NCBI GenBank assembly: GCA_900544655.1
Contig: UQWE01000001.1
Span: 132,865-196,864, forward strand
Direction of reading: 5' to 3'
Source: an uncultured Coriobacteriaceae bacterium
Lineage (GTDB): Bacteria; Actinomycetota; Coriobacteriia; Coriobacteriales; Atopobiaceae
Length of the DNA stretch: 64,000 nucleotides
Below the pieces are notes generated by a model, which searched no databases, had not been told where the DNA came from, and saw only the letters and a program-made list of their open reading frames with translations. The number at the start of each line of letters is the position of its first letter. Within the stretch, counting starts at the first letter, position 1. A program made the translations under genes and the position numbers. Shown here piece by piece: positions 48,111-56,989 of the stretch.

Positions 48111-49307
48111 TCACTTGCCCAAAAGATAGCGGCTCATCTGAGAGACGCTCGTGACGATAGCCGTCGCCCCGGCGTTTTCCAGCTCTCCCGCGGGGGCGGT
48201 GTCGCCAAGGTAGACGCCGATGGAGTCGACGCCCGTCGCGACGGCGCCCTCGATGTCATAGTGCCTGTCTCCGAGCATGACGGCGTCTATGGGATCGGCG
48301 CCGAGACGTCGCAAGGCCTCGACGATAAGGCCGGCCTTTCCGGGATCCTTAACGCCCGTCTGGGTGACGACCTCCTCGAAGAGGTCATCGATGCCAGTCT
48401 GTTGAAGGGCCGTGCGGACGAAGCGCTCCATCTTCGAAGACACGATGGCGAGTCTCTTGCCCCGGCTCTTAAGCTCCGTGAGCAGCTCGCGAACGCCGTC
48501 GAACAATGGGTTTCTCTCGGGACCGAGGCCCGCGTAGATCTCGCGATAGCGACGAGTGACCTCGGCTGCGTCTTCCTCGGAGAGGCCATAGACAAGCGAG
48601 AAGGCAAGCGGAAAGGGAGGGCCAACGAGCCTTCCGGCGTCGCCGATCTCCTCATCGGTCAGACCCCATTCGCGAAGCACCTGAGTTGCCGTCCTCACGA
48701 TGCAGGGCTTCGTGTCCGCGAGGGTGCCATCAAAATCAAAGAGCACGACGGGCTTCTCGGCCAGACCGCGGACGCCCGATGCGAGGCGCTCGGCGGCGCA
48801 GTCAAGAGGACCCTCCGCGCGGAGGACCTTAAGACCGTGCCTGACAGGCTCGACCACGGCGGCGAGGTTCTCCACTGATGCCCTGGGAGAGCCGGGTACG
48901 TTGACGACGAGCGTGCGACCCAGGGTTCCGGCCGTAGCGCGAGAGAGCCAGGCAAAGGGCGTTATCTTGGCGGAAGCTGCGCGCATGGCCTCGCCGATGC
49001 CAGGCACGAGGCGGTCACAGACGTCAACCGTAACGTCGGGCGTAACATCACGAGGAGAAAGCCCCGTACCACCCGTCGTGACGACAAGAGCGACACCCGA
49101 AGCAGCGGCATCGCGGATTGCGCGTTCGATACTAACGCGCTCGTCCGGGACGACGATGGAAGATACCACCTCAAAACCTGACTCAGAAAGCAGGGCCGCC
49201 ACGGCAGGACCCGCCTCATCCCTATAGACACCAGCACTCGCGCGATCGCTCACGGTGATGACGGTAGCGGTATAAGACGAGATGACGACCTTGTCATGGC
49301 AGCTCAT
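48111..49307 (-). CDS. MogA/MoaB-type protein fused to HAD phosphatase
   Basis: 398 residues from ATG 49307 (AGGAG five bases upstream). Residues about 11-165 are a MoCF/MogA domain: TTGGTG (77-82), SPRDVTPD (84-91) and VNVPGSPRA. Residues about 185-398 form a HAD hydrolase of the phosphoglycolate-phosphatase type with nucleophile Asp191 in FDFDGTLAD, a helical cap, IVSSKMER and GDRHYDIEGA. The first domain would adenylylate molybdopterin before molybdate insertion. Why a phosphatase is attached is unknown. The gene closes the moa/mod cluster. Confidence 0.88.
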   Translation of the reverse strand: MSCHDKVVISSYTATVITVSDRASAGVYRDEAGPAVAALLSESGFEVVSSIVVPDERVSIERAIRDAAASGVALVVTTGGTGLSPRDVTPDVTVDVCDRLVPGIGEAMRAASAKITPFAWLSRATAGTLGRTLVVNVPGSPRASVENLAAVVEPVRHGLKVLRAEGPLDCAAERLASGVRGLAEKPVVLFDFDGTLADTKPCIVRTATQVLREWGLTDEEIGDAGRLVGPPFPLAFSLVYGLSEEDAAEVTRRYREIYAGLGPERNPLFDGVRELLTELKSRGKRLAIVSSKMERFVRTALQQTGIDDLFEEVVTQTGVKDPGKAGLIVEALRRLGADPIDAVMLGDRHYDIEGAVATGVDSIGVYLGDTAPAGELENAGATAIVTSVSQMSRYLLGK

Positions 49308-49330
49308 GCGCACTCCTACTAGCCAAAAGC

Positions 49331-50365
49331 CTACTTGCCGAAGGGACAGATTGGGTAGTGGCACTCCTCGCAGCCGAGACAGAGGCCGCCCTCTGCATAA
49401 GCGACGATATCCGCACGCGTCAGGCGAACGCCCGCCGCGATGCGAGGCATGATGAGGTCGAGAATCGTGGCTCGCGCGAACATCACGCAGCCAGGAAGAC
49501 CGAGCACAGGGGTGCCATCGTCATAGTATCCCACGAAGACCATGGCGCCTGGAAGCACGGGGGCGCCGTAGGTAACCATCTCGGCACCGCTCTGCTGGAT
49601 GGCACCAGGGGTGTTGTCGTCGGGGTCGACGCTCATGCCGCCAGTGCAGACGACGAGGTCAACGCCAGCCTCGCGCACGCGCCTGATCGCGGCAACGATG
49701 TCCTCGACATCGTCACCGGGCGTCTCGTGGGCAACGCACTCCATGCCGTACTCGGTGAGCTTGCTCTTGACGACGGGTGTGAACGAGTCCTCGATTAGGC
49801 CCGCGGCAACCTCGCTGCCCGTGGTGACGATGCCAACGCGACGGAGCTTGTAGGGCAGAACCTCGCAGACGGGCCCCTCGCCAGCGCAAGCTTCAGCCGC
49901 GCGGCGGGCCTCCTCGAGCTTTGACTCCTCGATCACAAGCGGAATGACGCGCATTCCCGCGAGCTTATCACCCGCATGAACCGCCGTGTTACCGGCGCGC
50001 GTGGCCACCATGACCTGCGTCACCGAGTTAACGGCGGCAAGCGCACTGCTACGCACGCGGAAGCACCCGTCATAGGCGGCGCGCAGCTCGATCTTGCCCT
50101 CGCGAATCTCGGGCGAGCGAACACAACCGTCACCTTCCATGATCTCGCAGAGGCGGATGGCGGCGTCATCCTCGTGGAGCATGCCCGGCTCGAGCTCGAG
50201 CACATAGACGCTGCGCTTGCCCATCGAGAGCAGCACGTCGACGTCCTCCGGAGCCACGACGTGGCCCTTACGGAAACGAGCTCCCTTGAATTCGTCGGGA
50301 ATGATCTGGGTCATGTCGTGACAGAGCACGTGTCCCACGGCCTGCTGAACGGGAAGTTCCTTCAT
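49331..50365 (-). CDS. MoeA-like molybdopterin-binding protein, Cys-rich tail
   Basis: 344 residues from ATG 50365. The MoCF_biosynth domain (about 180-310) shows VGIVTTGSEVA, TPGDDVEDI, VCTGGMSVDPDD and GLPGCVMF, as in MoeA, which inserts molybdate into adenylylated molybdopterin. The N-terminal half is shorter than in E. coli MoeA. The protein ends with four cysteines, C329-x2-C332-x2-C335-x4-C340, a possible metal or Fe-S site. Its start overlaps the MOSC gene stop by one base (TAATG). Confidence 0.85.
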   Translation of the reverse strand: MKELPVQQAVGHVLCHDMTQIIPDEFKGARFRKGHVVAPEDVDVLLSMGKRSVYVLELEPGMLHEDDAAIRLCEIMEGDGCVRSPEIREGKIELRAAYDGCFRVRSSALAAVNSVTQVMVATRAGNTAVHAGDKLAGMRVIPLVIEESKLEEARRAAEACAGEGPVCEVLPYKLRRVGIVTTGSEVAAGLIEDSFTPVVKSKLTEYGMECVAHETPGDDVEDIVAAIRRVREAGVDLVVCTGGMSVDPDDNTPGAIQQSGAEMVTYGAPVLPGAMVFVGYYDDGTPVLGLPGCVMFARATILDLIMPRIAAGVRLTRADIVAYAEGGLCLGCEECHYPICPFGK

Positions 50366-50838
50366 TAGCGCCTCACCTCCATAACATGCACCCCATCGCC
50401 GGCGCGAACCTCTCCCCCTCGAACGACAACGGTAAAGATGCCCTCGCTCGGCATGGCGCACTTTCCCACCAGACGCTTAATCTCGCAGTCGTTATGACAT
50501 TTCTTGCCGATTTGCGTCACGGCGAGGAGCGCCTCCCCGGCGGAAATGACCGTACCCACGGGAAGCGACTTGAGATCGAGGCCGCGCGTGAGGATGTTCT
50601 CCGCGAAGTCGCCCGCCTTGAGATTGGGCAGAACCTGGCGCAGGTCATCAACGGCCTCATTCGGCAGCAGACTCACCTGGCGGTGCCAGGCTCCAGAATG
50701 CGCGTCGCCGACGACGCCAGTGCCAACCTCAAGCTCAATGGAATCAACAGACTGCTTGCGAACGCCCTTCTCGGCACTCATGCATACGGCAATGACCTCG
50801 CCCGCAAGGGCTCCGGGCGAAACAACGAACTCTCCCAC
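50365..50838 (-). CDS. MOSC-domain protein
   Basis: 157 residues, GTG start at 50838 behind GGGGAGAG. A MOSC domain with VVGDAHSGAWHRQVSLL, LKAGDFAENILTRGLDL, and Cys in GKKCHNDC. MOSC domains carry sulfur or act in molybdenum-cofactor sulfuration; in clusters like this they may serve hydroxylase maturation. Two bases after the moaC stop. Confidence 0.88.
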   Translation of the reverse strand: MGEFVVSPGALAGEVIAVCMSAEKGVRKQSVDSIELEVGTGVVGDAHSGAWHRQVSLLPNEAVDDLRQVLPNLKAGDFAENILTRGLDLKSLPVGTVISAGEALLAVTQIGKKCHNDCEIKRLVGKCAMPSEGIFTVVVRGGEVRAGDGVHVMEVRR

Positions 50839-50839
50839 G

Positions 50840-51349
50840 CTACTCTCCCCTCACAAAATGGCCGCTACGGCCCCCAGTCTTCTCCATAAGGCGAACAGCC
50901 GTGATCTCCATGTCACGCTGGTGCGACTTGCACATGTCATAGATGGTCAGCGCGGCCACGGACGCTGCGGCGAGCGCCTCCATCTCCACGCCCGTCTCCC
51001 CCTTGCAACGAGCCGTGGCCTCGATTGCGATCCCATCATCCTCTAGCGCGAAGTTGATATCCACGCCGGAAAGCGGAATCTGATGGCACATCGGGATAAT
51101 CTCCCACGTGCGCTTTGCAGCCATAATGCCGGCTACCTGGGCGACAGCGAGGACGTCGCCCTTGCGTGTGCCACCGGTCCGCACAAGCTCAAGCGTGCTC
51201 GGAGCCATGAGCACCTTCGCGGCGGCGCGCGCGACTCGAGACGTCACGGGCTTGTCGCCAACGTCGACCATGCGGGCACGGCCCTGTTCGTTTACGTGCG
51301 TGAACTCGGCATCGCGAATGCTTGCCGATGTGGTCTGGGAATCCTCCAC
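50840..51349 (-). CDS. moaC: Cyclic pyranopterin monophosphate synthase
   Basis: 169 residues, GTG start at 51349. MoaC signatures: [35 protein letters not shown] and [22 protein letters not shown] (blocks [10 protein letters not shown] and [11 protein letters not shown]). With MoaA it converts GTP to cyclic pyranopterin monophosphate, the first step of molybdenum-cofactor synthesis. One base after the moaA stop. Confidence 0.95.
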   Translation of the reverse strand: MEDSQTTSASIRDAEFTHVNEQGRARMVDVGDKPVTSRVARAAAKVLMAPSTLELVRTGGTRKGDVLAVAQVAGIMAAKRTWEIIPMCHQIPLSGVDINFALEDDGIAIEATARCKGETGVEMEALAAASVAALTIYDMCKSHQRDMEITAVRLMEKTGGRSGHFVRGE

Positions 51350-51350
51350 C

Positions 51351-52301
51351 CTAGCCCCCTATCTCGAACATGTCCCTCGGGGTCTCGCTCGAGCGAAGAC
51401 CCGGGACGAGGTTGTGATGAGCCGGCTTGGCCTCGATGCCACGGGCGATGGCCCGTTCGAGCTCCAAACCATGCAAGCCGCGAAGAGGCACTTCGGTGGC
51501 GGAGTGAAGACAGGGTTTGAGCCTGCCGTCCGCCGTGACGCGGACACGGTCGCATCCCGAGCAGAACCTGTGGCTGACGGCGCGAATGAGCCCGACACGC
51601 CCGAGAAACCCCGGTGCGGAGTAGAGCTCCGCCACGCCGCCCTCGCCAATACGTTCGAGCTCAGGCACCGCTTCAAGGACGACATCGCCGGAAACGAAGC
51701 GTTCCTTCGGCCAGCGGGCGCACTCTCCCATGGGCATGAGCTCGATAAAGCGAACCTCAACGGGCTCCCTTCGTGCGATATCAACGAAGTCCGCCGCCTC
51801 ATCGTCGTTCACTCCGCCCATGAGCACACAGTTTATCTTTGGCGGAGGGAAACCGGCCAGCCTTGCGGCGCGCATTCCGTCCAGAGCATCCGAGAGCTCG
51901 CCGACGCGTGAAATCTCTCGATAGCGATCGGGACGAAGCGTGTCGAGCGAGATGTTAAGGCGAGTTAGCCCGGCGGTGCGTAGGTCGTTCGCGAGGGGCG
52001 CGAGCATGGTTCCGTTCGTCGTCATGTCGACCTCGTCAATGCCCTCTATGCCGGAGAGCATAGCGACAAGGTCCACGATCCCTCGCCTCACCAGCGGCTC
52101 CCCACCCGTAACGCGAACCTTGCGGACGCCAAGCCTCGAGGCGGCTCGGACGATCTCCGCCATCTCCTCGAACGAGAGGACCTCTCCATGAGCGTGATGG
52201 GCGACGCCCTCGCGGGGCATGCAGTAAATGCATCGGCAATTGCACTTGTCCGTGACGGACAGCCTCATGTAGCTGATGGTTCTTCCGAAGGTGTCTTGCA
52301 C
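51351..52301 (-). CDS. moaA: GTP 3',8-cyclase (radical SAM)
   Basis: 316 residues from GTG 52301, nine bases after GGAGG; a longer GTG start at 52322 lies inside modC. N-terminal SAM cluster C20-x3-C24-x2-C27, C-terminal second cluster [11 protein letters not shown]...CL and the conserved terminal Gly-Gly. Radical-SAM rearrangement of GTP for the pterin of molybdenum cofactor. Five bases after modC. Confidence 0.95.
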   Translation of the reverse strand: MQDTFGRTISYMRLSVTDKCNCRCIYCMPREGVAHHAHGEVLSFEEMAEIVRAASRLGVRKVRVTGGEPLVRRGIVDLVAMLSGIEGIDEVDMTTNGTMLAPLANDLRTAGLTRLNISLDTLRPDRYREISRVGELSDALDGMRAARLAGFPPPKINCVLMGGVNDDEAADFVDIARREPVEVRFIELMPMGECARWPKERFVSGDVVLEAVPELERIGEGGVAELYSAPGFLGRVGLIRAVSHRFCSGCDRVRVTADGRLKPCLHSATEVPLRGLHGLELERAIARGIEAKPAHHNLVPGLRSSETPRDMFEIGG

Positions 52302-52306
52302 GTTCC

Positions 52307-53434
52307 CTACGCCTCCAAGCACATGACGTCAGACGGGGCGACCTCAAGCGTAACGCGTGAGGGGTCATCAAGCGAAGCCCACGCCGCCTTCTCGAGCTCG
52401 ACGCGGAGCATCCCGCCGCCAGGAGTCGAGCACATGACGATGATCGAGAAGACGTTGTCGATAACACGCGCCACCTCGCAGGGGATGAGGTTGACGGTCT
52501 TGTCAAGCTCGCCGCGATTTGGCACGGCCTCACTCCCAAACCCCGTGGGCGCGTCCCCAAGGGTATCCACGACCCGGCCGTCCGCCTCGACGACCCTTAG
52601 GAAGTGCGCGCGGAGGCCGACGTGGTCGCAGCCCTCGACCGGACGAGCGCAATCAAGCGTAACGCCCCAGTCCGTGCAGACAAGGGAAGTCTCTCCCGCC
52701 GGCGACGCCGCACTCACGTTCTTGCAACCACTGATGAGGGCCTCCGCCAGAGTCGCGGGGGTATCGAACAGCTCACGGGTGGGCACCGTGCGACCGCTCT
52801 TGCCATGGTCGAGCACGCAAACGCGCTGGCTCATGCGATACACCTCGTCGCGGCTGTGCGTGACGAACACCACGCCCCCGGGAAACGCGCGGAGCGTGTC
52901 TGCGAGCTCGAGCTCGAGCTGCCAGCGCAGGTAACCGTCGAGCGCGCTGAAGGGCTCGTCGAGAAGGAGGAGCTCCGGATCGTTCGCCATGATGCGCGCG
53001 AGGGCGCAACGCTGCTGCTGGCCACCAGACAGCTCGGCCGAACGCAACCCCTCGAGGCCCTCCAGGCGAAAGGCTCGAATCCGCTCCAAAGCCCTCTCGC
53101 GGCGCTCGTTGCGAGGTCCTCCTCGCACGCCCGCCATGACATTGTCGAGAACCGTCATCGTTGGGAAGAGCGCGTAGCTCTGAAAGAGATAGCCCACGCG
53201 CCTCTCCTGCACCGGCACGTCAACACGCGCTTCCGAGTCAAACAGCACGCGATCGTTCAGAACGATACGGCCCTTGTCAGGGCGCTCGATACCGGCGATG
53301 CACTTGAGCGTCATGCTCTTGCCGCAACCGGACGCACCGAGAATCGCAAGCGTCTCGCTCGGGTCATCCGAGCTGAAGGAGGCGTCGAGGACGAAGTCGC
53401 CAAGGCGTTTTGTGATGTCAACGAAAAGGCTCAT
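52307..53434 (-). CDS. modC: Molybdate ABC transporter ATP-binding protein
   Basis: 375 residues. Walker A GASGCGKSMT, signature LSGGQQQR, Walker B LLLLDEPFSALD and the H-loop FVTHSRDE, followed by a C-terminal regulatory domain of about 150 residues (TOBE/MOP-like, less conserved). Energises molybdate import. Overlaps modB by 4 bases (ATGA). Confidence 0.92.
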   Translation of the reverse strand: MSLFVDITKRLGDFVLDASFSSDDPSETLAILGASGCGKSMTLKCIAGIERPDKGRIVLNDRVLFDSEARVDVPVQERRVGYLFQSYALFPTMTVLDNVMAGVRGGPRNERRERALERIRAFRLEGLEGLRSAELSGGQQQRCALARIMANDPELLLLDEPFSALDGYLRWQLELELADTLRAFPGGVVFVTHSRDEVYRMSQRVCVLDHGKSGRTVPTRELFDTPATLAEALISGCKNVSAASPAGETSLVCTDWGVTLDCARPVEGCDHVGLRAHFLRVVEADGRVVDTLGDAPTGFGSEAVPNRGELDKTVNLIPCEVARVIDNVFSIIVMCSTPGGGMLRVELEKAAWASLDDPSRVTLEVAPSDVMCLEA

Positions 53435-54105
53435 GCCCGCCTCCCCTGCGTACGGGCCCTGCCCTCAAGCCAGTTCATGACGAGAAGGACGACGGCCGAT
53501 ATGGCGACGTTGACGAGCACCCATCGAAACGCGAGCGCGTTATCGCCCGTGCGCCACAGCTGATAGACGGTCGTGGAGACCGTTGCGGTCTGGCCGGGCG
53601 TGTATCCCGCGACCATTGCCGTGGCACCGTACTCGCCAAGGGCGCGTGCGAACGCGAGGACCGCCCCCGCAAGAATGCCCTGGGCGCAACCGGGAACCTG
53701 GACTCGCCAGAACGCCCACGTGCGGCTTTTGCCGAGGGTGAGCGCGGCGTACGTCAAGGTCTTGTCATAAGCCTCGAAGGCGCCGCGGGCCGTTCGATAC
53801 ATAAGGGGAAAGGCGACGACGACGCACGCGAAGATCGCGCTGTACCACGTCATGGTGAGACGAACCCCAAAGGCCGCGAGCACCCAGGCACCGAGGGAAC
53901 GCCTGGGACCGAGAACGAGCAGGAGCAGATACCCGACGACGGTCGGCGGCAAGACGAGTGGGAGCGTGAGCACCACGTCGAGCAGGGCCCTCACCGTTCT
54001 GGGAAGCTTCGCGATCACGCACGCCGCACCGAGCCCCAGGAAGAACACGGCTACCGTCGAGATGGCGGCGATACGCAGCGAGTTTATGAGCGGGTACCAG
54101 TCCAT
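53431..54105 (-). CDS. modB: Molybdate ABC transporter permease
   Basis: 224 residues with about five spans. LPPTVVGYLLLLVLG and the coupling loop with LAFARALGEYGATAMVAG are typical of ModB (TVVGYLL, ARALGEYGA). Forms the channel for molybdate or tungstate. AGGATCTGAGCC precedes ATG 54105. Confidence 0.94.
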   Translation of the reverse strand: MDWYPLINSLRIAAISTVAVFFLGLGAACVIAKLPRTVRALLDVVLTLPLVLPPTVVGYLLLLVLGPRRSLGAWVLAAFGVRLTMTWYSAIFACVVVAFPLMYRTARGAFEAYDKTLTYAALTLGKSRTWAFWRVQVPGCAQGILAGAVLAFARALGEYGATAMVAGYTPGQTATVSTTVYQLWRTGDNALAFRWVLVNVAISAVVLLVMNWLEGRARTQGRRA

Positions 54106-54125
54106 GGCTCAGATCCTATCGACAA

Positions 54126-54986
54126 TTATGCGGACAGCGGCTTGAAGCCGACCTCCTCGAAGCAAGCGGAGGCCTCGGAGCCCTTGAGGAACTCGAGATA
54201 GGACTTGGCGGCGTCCTCGCGCTTCGTGCCCTTGACGACGGCGATCGGATAGACGACCTCACCGCACATATCCTTGGTGGCGCAATCGACGACCGCAAGA
54301 CCTGCAGATACCGCATCGGTGCGATAAATGACACCACAGTCGACAGCCGCCTCGGATACCTGGGTCGTGACCTCCTTGACGTTGGTGCCATAGGTGATAA
54401 CGCCAGAGGCCGCGAGTTCGTCCTCGTTGAGGTTGAAGTACTTCAGGATTTTCTGGGTGTACTGCCCAACGGGAACATCGGAGTTACCCATGGCGAGCTT
54501 GACGTCACCAGCCGTGAGGTGGTCAGCGAGGTCCTCGAAGTTCTGGATGCCCTTGGGATTGCCCTCGGGGACAACGAGCGTGACCTCGTTCTGAAGGATG
54601 TTGAAGCGCGTGTCGGACTCGATAAGATCAAGTCCATCGGTGTTGACCTCGGGGTCAGCGGTGGCGTCGAGCTGGTTCATCTGCTTTTGTCCGGCGGAGA
54701 TGAAGACGTCGCACTCGGCACCTTCCTGAATCTGAGTCTTCAGGGTGCCAGAGGAATCGAAATTGAAGCTAACCTCGGTGCCGGCGTCCTTCGTGAAGGA
54801 CTCAGTCGCCTTGGTGAGGCTCTCGGTCATGCTTGCCGCGGCGAAGACGATGAGCTTCTCGTCAGACGCGGCGGATGTCACCGCGGCTGAGCCAAAGCCG
54901 CCACAGCCGGTGAGGCCGAGGCCAGCGACGGCAGCGACACCCGACCCGATGGAAGCGATTGCCTGCTTGCGGGTGATAGATTTCAT
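54126..54986 (-). CDS. modA: Molybdate-binding lipoprotein
   Basis: 286 residues. Signal peptide with lipobox Cys28 (GLTGCGG), then the ModA fold: VFAAASMTESLTKA, FNFDSSGTLKTQI, DVFISAGQKQM and GVIYRTDA. Captures molybdate outside the cell. First gene of modABC-moaA-moaC-MOSC-moeA-mogA, all within short gaps, so uptake and cofactor assembly are co-expressed. A ModE-like palindrome lies 49 bases upstream. Confidence 0.94.
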   Translation of the reverse strand: MKSITRKQAIASIGSGVAAVAGLGLTGCGGFGSAAVTSAASDEKLIVFAAASMTESLTKATESFTKDAGTEVSFNFDSSGTLKTQIQEGAECDVFISAGQKQMNQLDATADPEVNTDGLDLIESDTRFNILQNEVTLVVPEGNPKGIQNFEDLADHLTAGDVKLAMGNSDVPVGQYTQKILKYFNLNEDELAASGVITYGTNVKEVTTQVSEAAVDCGVIYRTDAVSAGLAVVDCATKDMCGEVVYPIAVVKGTKREDAAKSYLEFLKGSEASACFEEVGFKPLSA

Positions 54987-55034
54987 GAAGGTCCTTCCTT
55001 TCAGCCCGACGTCCCGTGGGCAATCTACGCGATT

Positions 55035-55058
55035 CGTTGTTTAGAGAGATACACAACG
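55035..55058 (-). promoter_or_regulatory. ModE-like operator upstream of modA
   Basis: A 24-base palindrome CGTTGT-N12-ACAACG, extended arms CGTTGTTTA/TACACAACG. E. coli ModE boxes have the form CGTTAT-N12-ATAACG at the same length. It lies between a hairpin at 55073-55095 (CGTCGTGC arms) and the modA start, so it could repress modA when molybdate is plentiful. The regulator gene is not in the window. Confidence 0.5.
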
Positions 55059-55108
55059 GTCGCCATGTATATGCACGACGCTACAGCCGTCGTGCAGCGA
55101 AACCCTTC

Positions 55109-56080
55109 TTACAGGTAGCTGGGGCAGCCCGTCGCCGGAGAAGCATGATGACCCGAACGGACTTCGATCATCCTTGCGGCAATTGAGACCGCAATCTCCG
55201 CGGGAGTCACAGCGCCAATAGGCAGGCCAATGGGAAGATCGACAGCGGCGATCTCATCCGCTGAGAAGCCACGCGAGGTGAGCACGCCTTCGAGGACGCG
55301 TCTCTTGTTCCTGCTACCCATGCAACCGAGATAAAGCGGACGGGCCTCGACGACTTGCGCGACGACGTCTTCGTCAGCCGCGTGCCCATGAGTCATGACA
55401 ACGACGTAATCACGATTGCCAACTGTGACGCTCGCAGGAATATCCTTGAAATCGCCGAGGATGACGCTCGAGGCGACCGGGAAGTTCTCGGCGCGAGCCA
55501 CCTCAGGACGGTCGTCAACAACCACGACGTCGAAATCGATCGCGGCGAGTGCCGGCACGAGCGCCCTGCCGACGTGGCCCCCGCCAAAGATGACGCAACG
55601 GGGGGCGCACGCCACGGGCTCGAGATAGAGGTCGCCCTCCATCCGCGGGACCGTATCAGCCCCTGCAAACCCCCCAACGGCAGCGACGGGAACGGGAGCG
55701 GACCAATCGACGGCAAGCTCGACGGGCGCCCCCGCGTCGGCGGACTCGATAGCGGCCTCGAGCGCCGGGATGTCGCGAGACGATAGACGGCGAATGCCGA
55801 TGAGCTGAGAGCCACCGCAGGCGATATCAACCACACCTCGCTTGAAGTTCATTCGCAGGGCGGGCTTACCAGAGAGCGCGTCTTGGCAGAGCCTCTGGCT
55901 TTCGAGCTCGGGAGAGCCACCGCCGACCGTTCCCAGAAAGGAACCATCCTCAAGAAGCACCATCCGGGCGCCGGCGTCCCGGGCGGCCGACCCCGCAGTA
56001 GTAAGCACGACGGCCTCGGCAACGGACCTTCCGGCCTCAAGCTCCGCAAGTTCGCGGCGAAGAAGAGAGATGCCTTCCAT
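55109..56080 (-). CDS. xdhC: XdhC/CoxI-family hydroxylase maturation protein
   Basis: 323 residues from ATG 56080 (GGAGGG upstream). N-terminal XdhC region with LTTAGSAARDAGARMVL and GTVGGGSPELES, then a C-terminal Rossmann domain with VIFGGGHVGRALVPAL and YLGCMGSRNKRR. XdhC proteins bind sulfurated molybdenum cofactor and load it into xanthine-dehydrogenase-type enzymes. Two bases after yqeB. No hydroxylase gene lies in the window. Confidence 0.9.
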   Translation of the reverse strand: MEGISLLRRELAELEAGRSVAEAVVLTTAGSAARDAGARMVLLEDGSFLGTVGGGSPELESQRLCQDALSGKPALRMNFKRGVVDIACGGSQLIGIRRLSSRDIPALEAAIESADAGAPVELAVDWSAPVPVAAVGGFAGADTVPRMEGDLYLEPVACAPRCVIFGGGHVGRALVPALAAIDFDVVVVDDRPEVARAENFPVASSVILGDFKDIPASVTVGNRDYVVVMTHGHAADEDVVAQVVEARPLYLGCMGSRNKRRVLEGVLTSRGFSADEIAAVDLPIGLPIGAVTPAEIAVSIAARMIEVRSGHHASPATGCPSYL

Positions 56081-56082
56081 CA

Positions 56083-56886
56083 CTAACCCTCCAACCTCGA
56101 GGTGAGCATGCAAATCGCTTCGAGCACGCCTCCGCCGACGGCACGGGCCTTGTCAGACGAGGAGAAGCAGTGCGAGCGCTCGCAACGCGGGTCGATGTCG
56201 CCGGACTTCATGCCCGCCGTCACCTCAACGCCCTCCTGCAGAAGGCCGCGCAGGACACCGTTGATGGTGCAAGTCATGGGAACGCCGGACACGGTCGCGG
56301 CAACCTGGCCGGCGCGCACGACGTCGCCAATCTGGAGGACCGGCTCAAAGACGCCGTCTGCGGGAGCGCGCAGCACGCGGTCCGCGGAATGACCGGCGAT
56401 GACGCCAGGGATACCGGTGTTGGGAGCGGCTGGGCCATCCCAGATGACCTGGCCGAGGAAATGTCCTCGATTGGTCTCGACGACCGCATCACAGTCCCTG
56501 CCCGCATAAAAGCCCGGGCCAACGCCAATGACGTACGGAGCCATGGAGCGTTTCGTGCCGAGGTTCTTCTTGGCGAGGATGGCGTCAACAACAACCTGCG
56601 GCTTCAACTCAGAAATGCTCTCGCCCTCGGGATCGACGAGAACCGCGACGTCACCGCCGACAACGATCGAACGAGCCTCCGCGCAGGAGCTGGCAAGGCG
56701 AGCACAAATGCCCTCAACCTCACATGAGCCAAGGCGGATGGCCTCAGAAAAGCAGACGGTACGGCGGATGGACGTGGGGACCGCAATGTCGCACATGATG
56801 ACCTTGCACCCGGCGCGCCACAGGCGAAGCGCGATGCCGGTAGCGATATCCCCCGCTCCCCGAATCTCAACGAGCATGTAACTCAC
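56083..56886 (-). CDS. yqeB: Selenium-dependent molybdenum hydroxylase protein YqeB
   Basis: 267 residues, GTG start at 56886 behind GAGGA. N-terminal nucleotide loop IRGAGDIATGIALRL, then VGPGFYAGRDCDAVVETNRGH (blocks GVGPGFYAGRD and VVETNRGH), GHSADRVLRAPADG and GMKSGDIDPR. This is the EF2563/YqeB family, found only with SelD and selenium-dependent molybdenum hydroxylases; its exact reaction is not established. Divergent from yqeC across 103 bases. Confidence 0.9.
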   Translation of the reverse strand: MSYMLVEIRGAGDIATGIALRLWRAGCKVIMCDIAVPTSIRRTVCFSEAIRLGSCEVEGICARLASSCAEARSIVVGGDVAVLVDPEGESISELKPQVVVDAILAKKNLGTKRSMAPYVIGVGPGFYAGRDCDAVVETNRGHFLGQVIWDGPAAPNTGIPGVIAGHSADRVLRAPADGVFEPVLQIGDVVRAGQVAATVSGVPMTCTINGVLRGLLQEGVEVTAGMKSGDIDPRCERSHCFSSSDKARAVGGGVLEAICMLTSRLEG

Positions 56887-56936
56887 CGTTCCTCGAAGAC
56901 GGCCACAATGGTAGGTAGTTTCCCGCTATGGCTTAG

Positions 56937-56960
56937 CGTAATCATCATACGACAACAACG
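56937..56960. promoter_or_regulatory. ModE-like site between yqeB and yqeC
   Basis: CGTAAT-N12-ACAACG, 24 bases, resembling the modA site in length and right arm but less symmetric. An adjoining CGCTA/TAGCG palindrome is at 56924-56938. It lies in the divergent promoter region of two selenium-molybdenum hydroxylase genes. Confidence 0.35.
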
Positions 56961-56989
56961 GTATACCAAACTTTAAGTTAGGGTTGCTA

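Noticed and set aside
54987..55108. Possible molybdenum-cofactor riboswitch upstream of modA
   Set aside because: The gap is only 122 bases and already holds a hairpin and a palindromic operator; no conserved riboswitch core was recognised.
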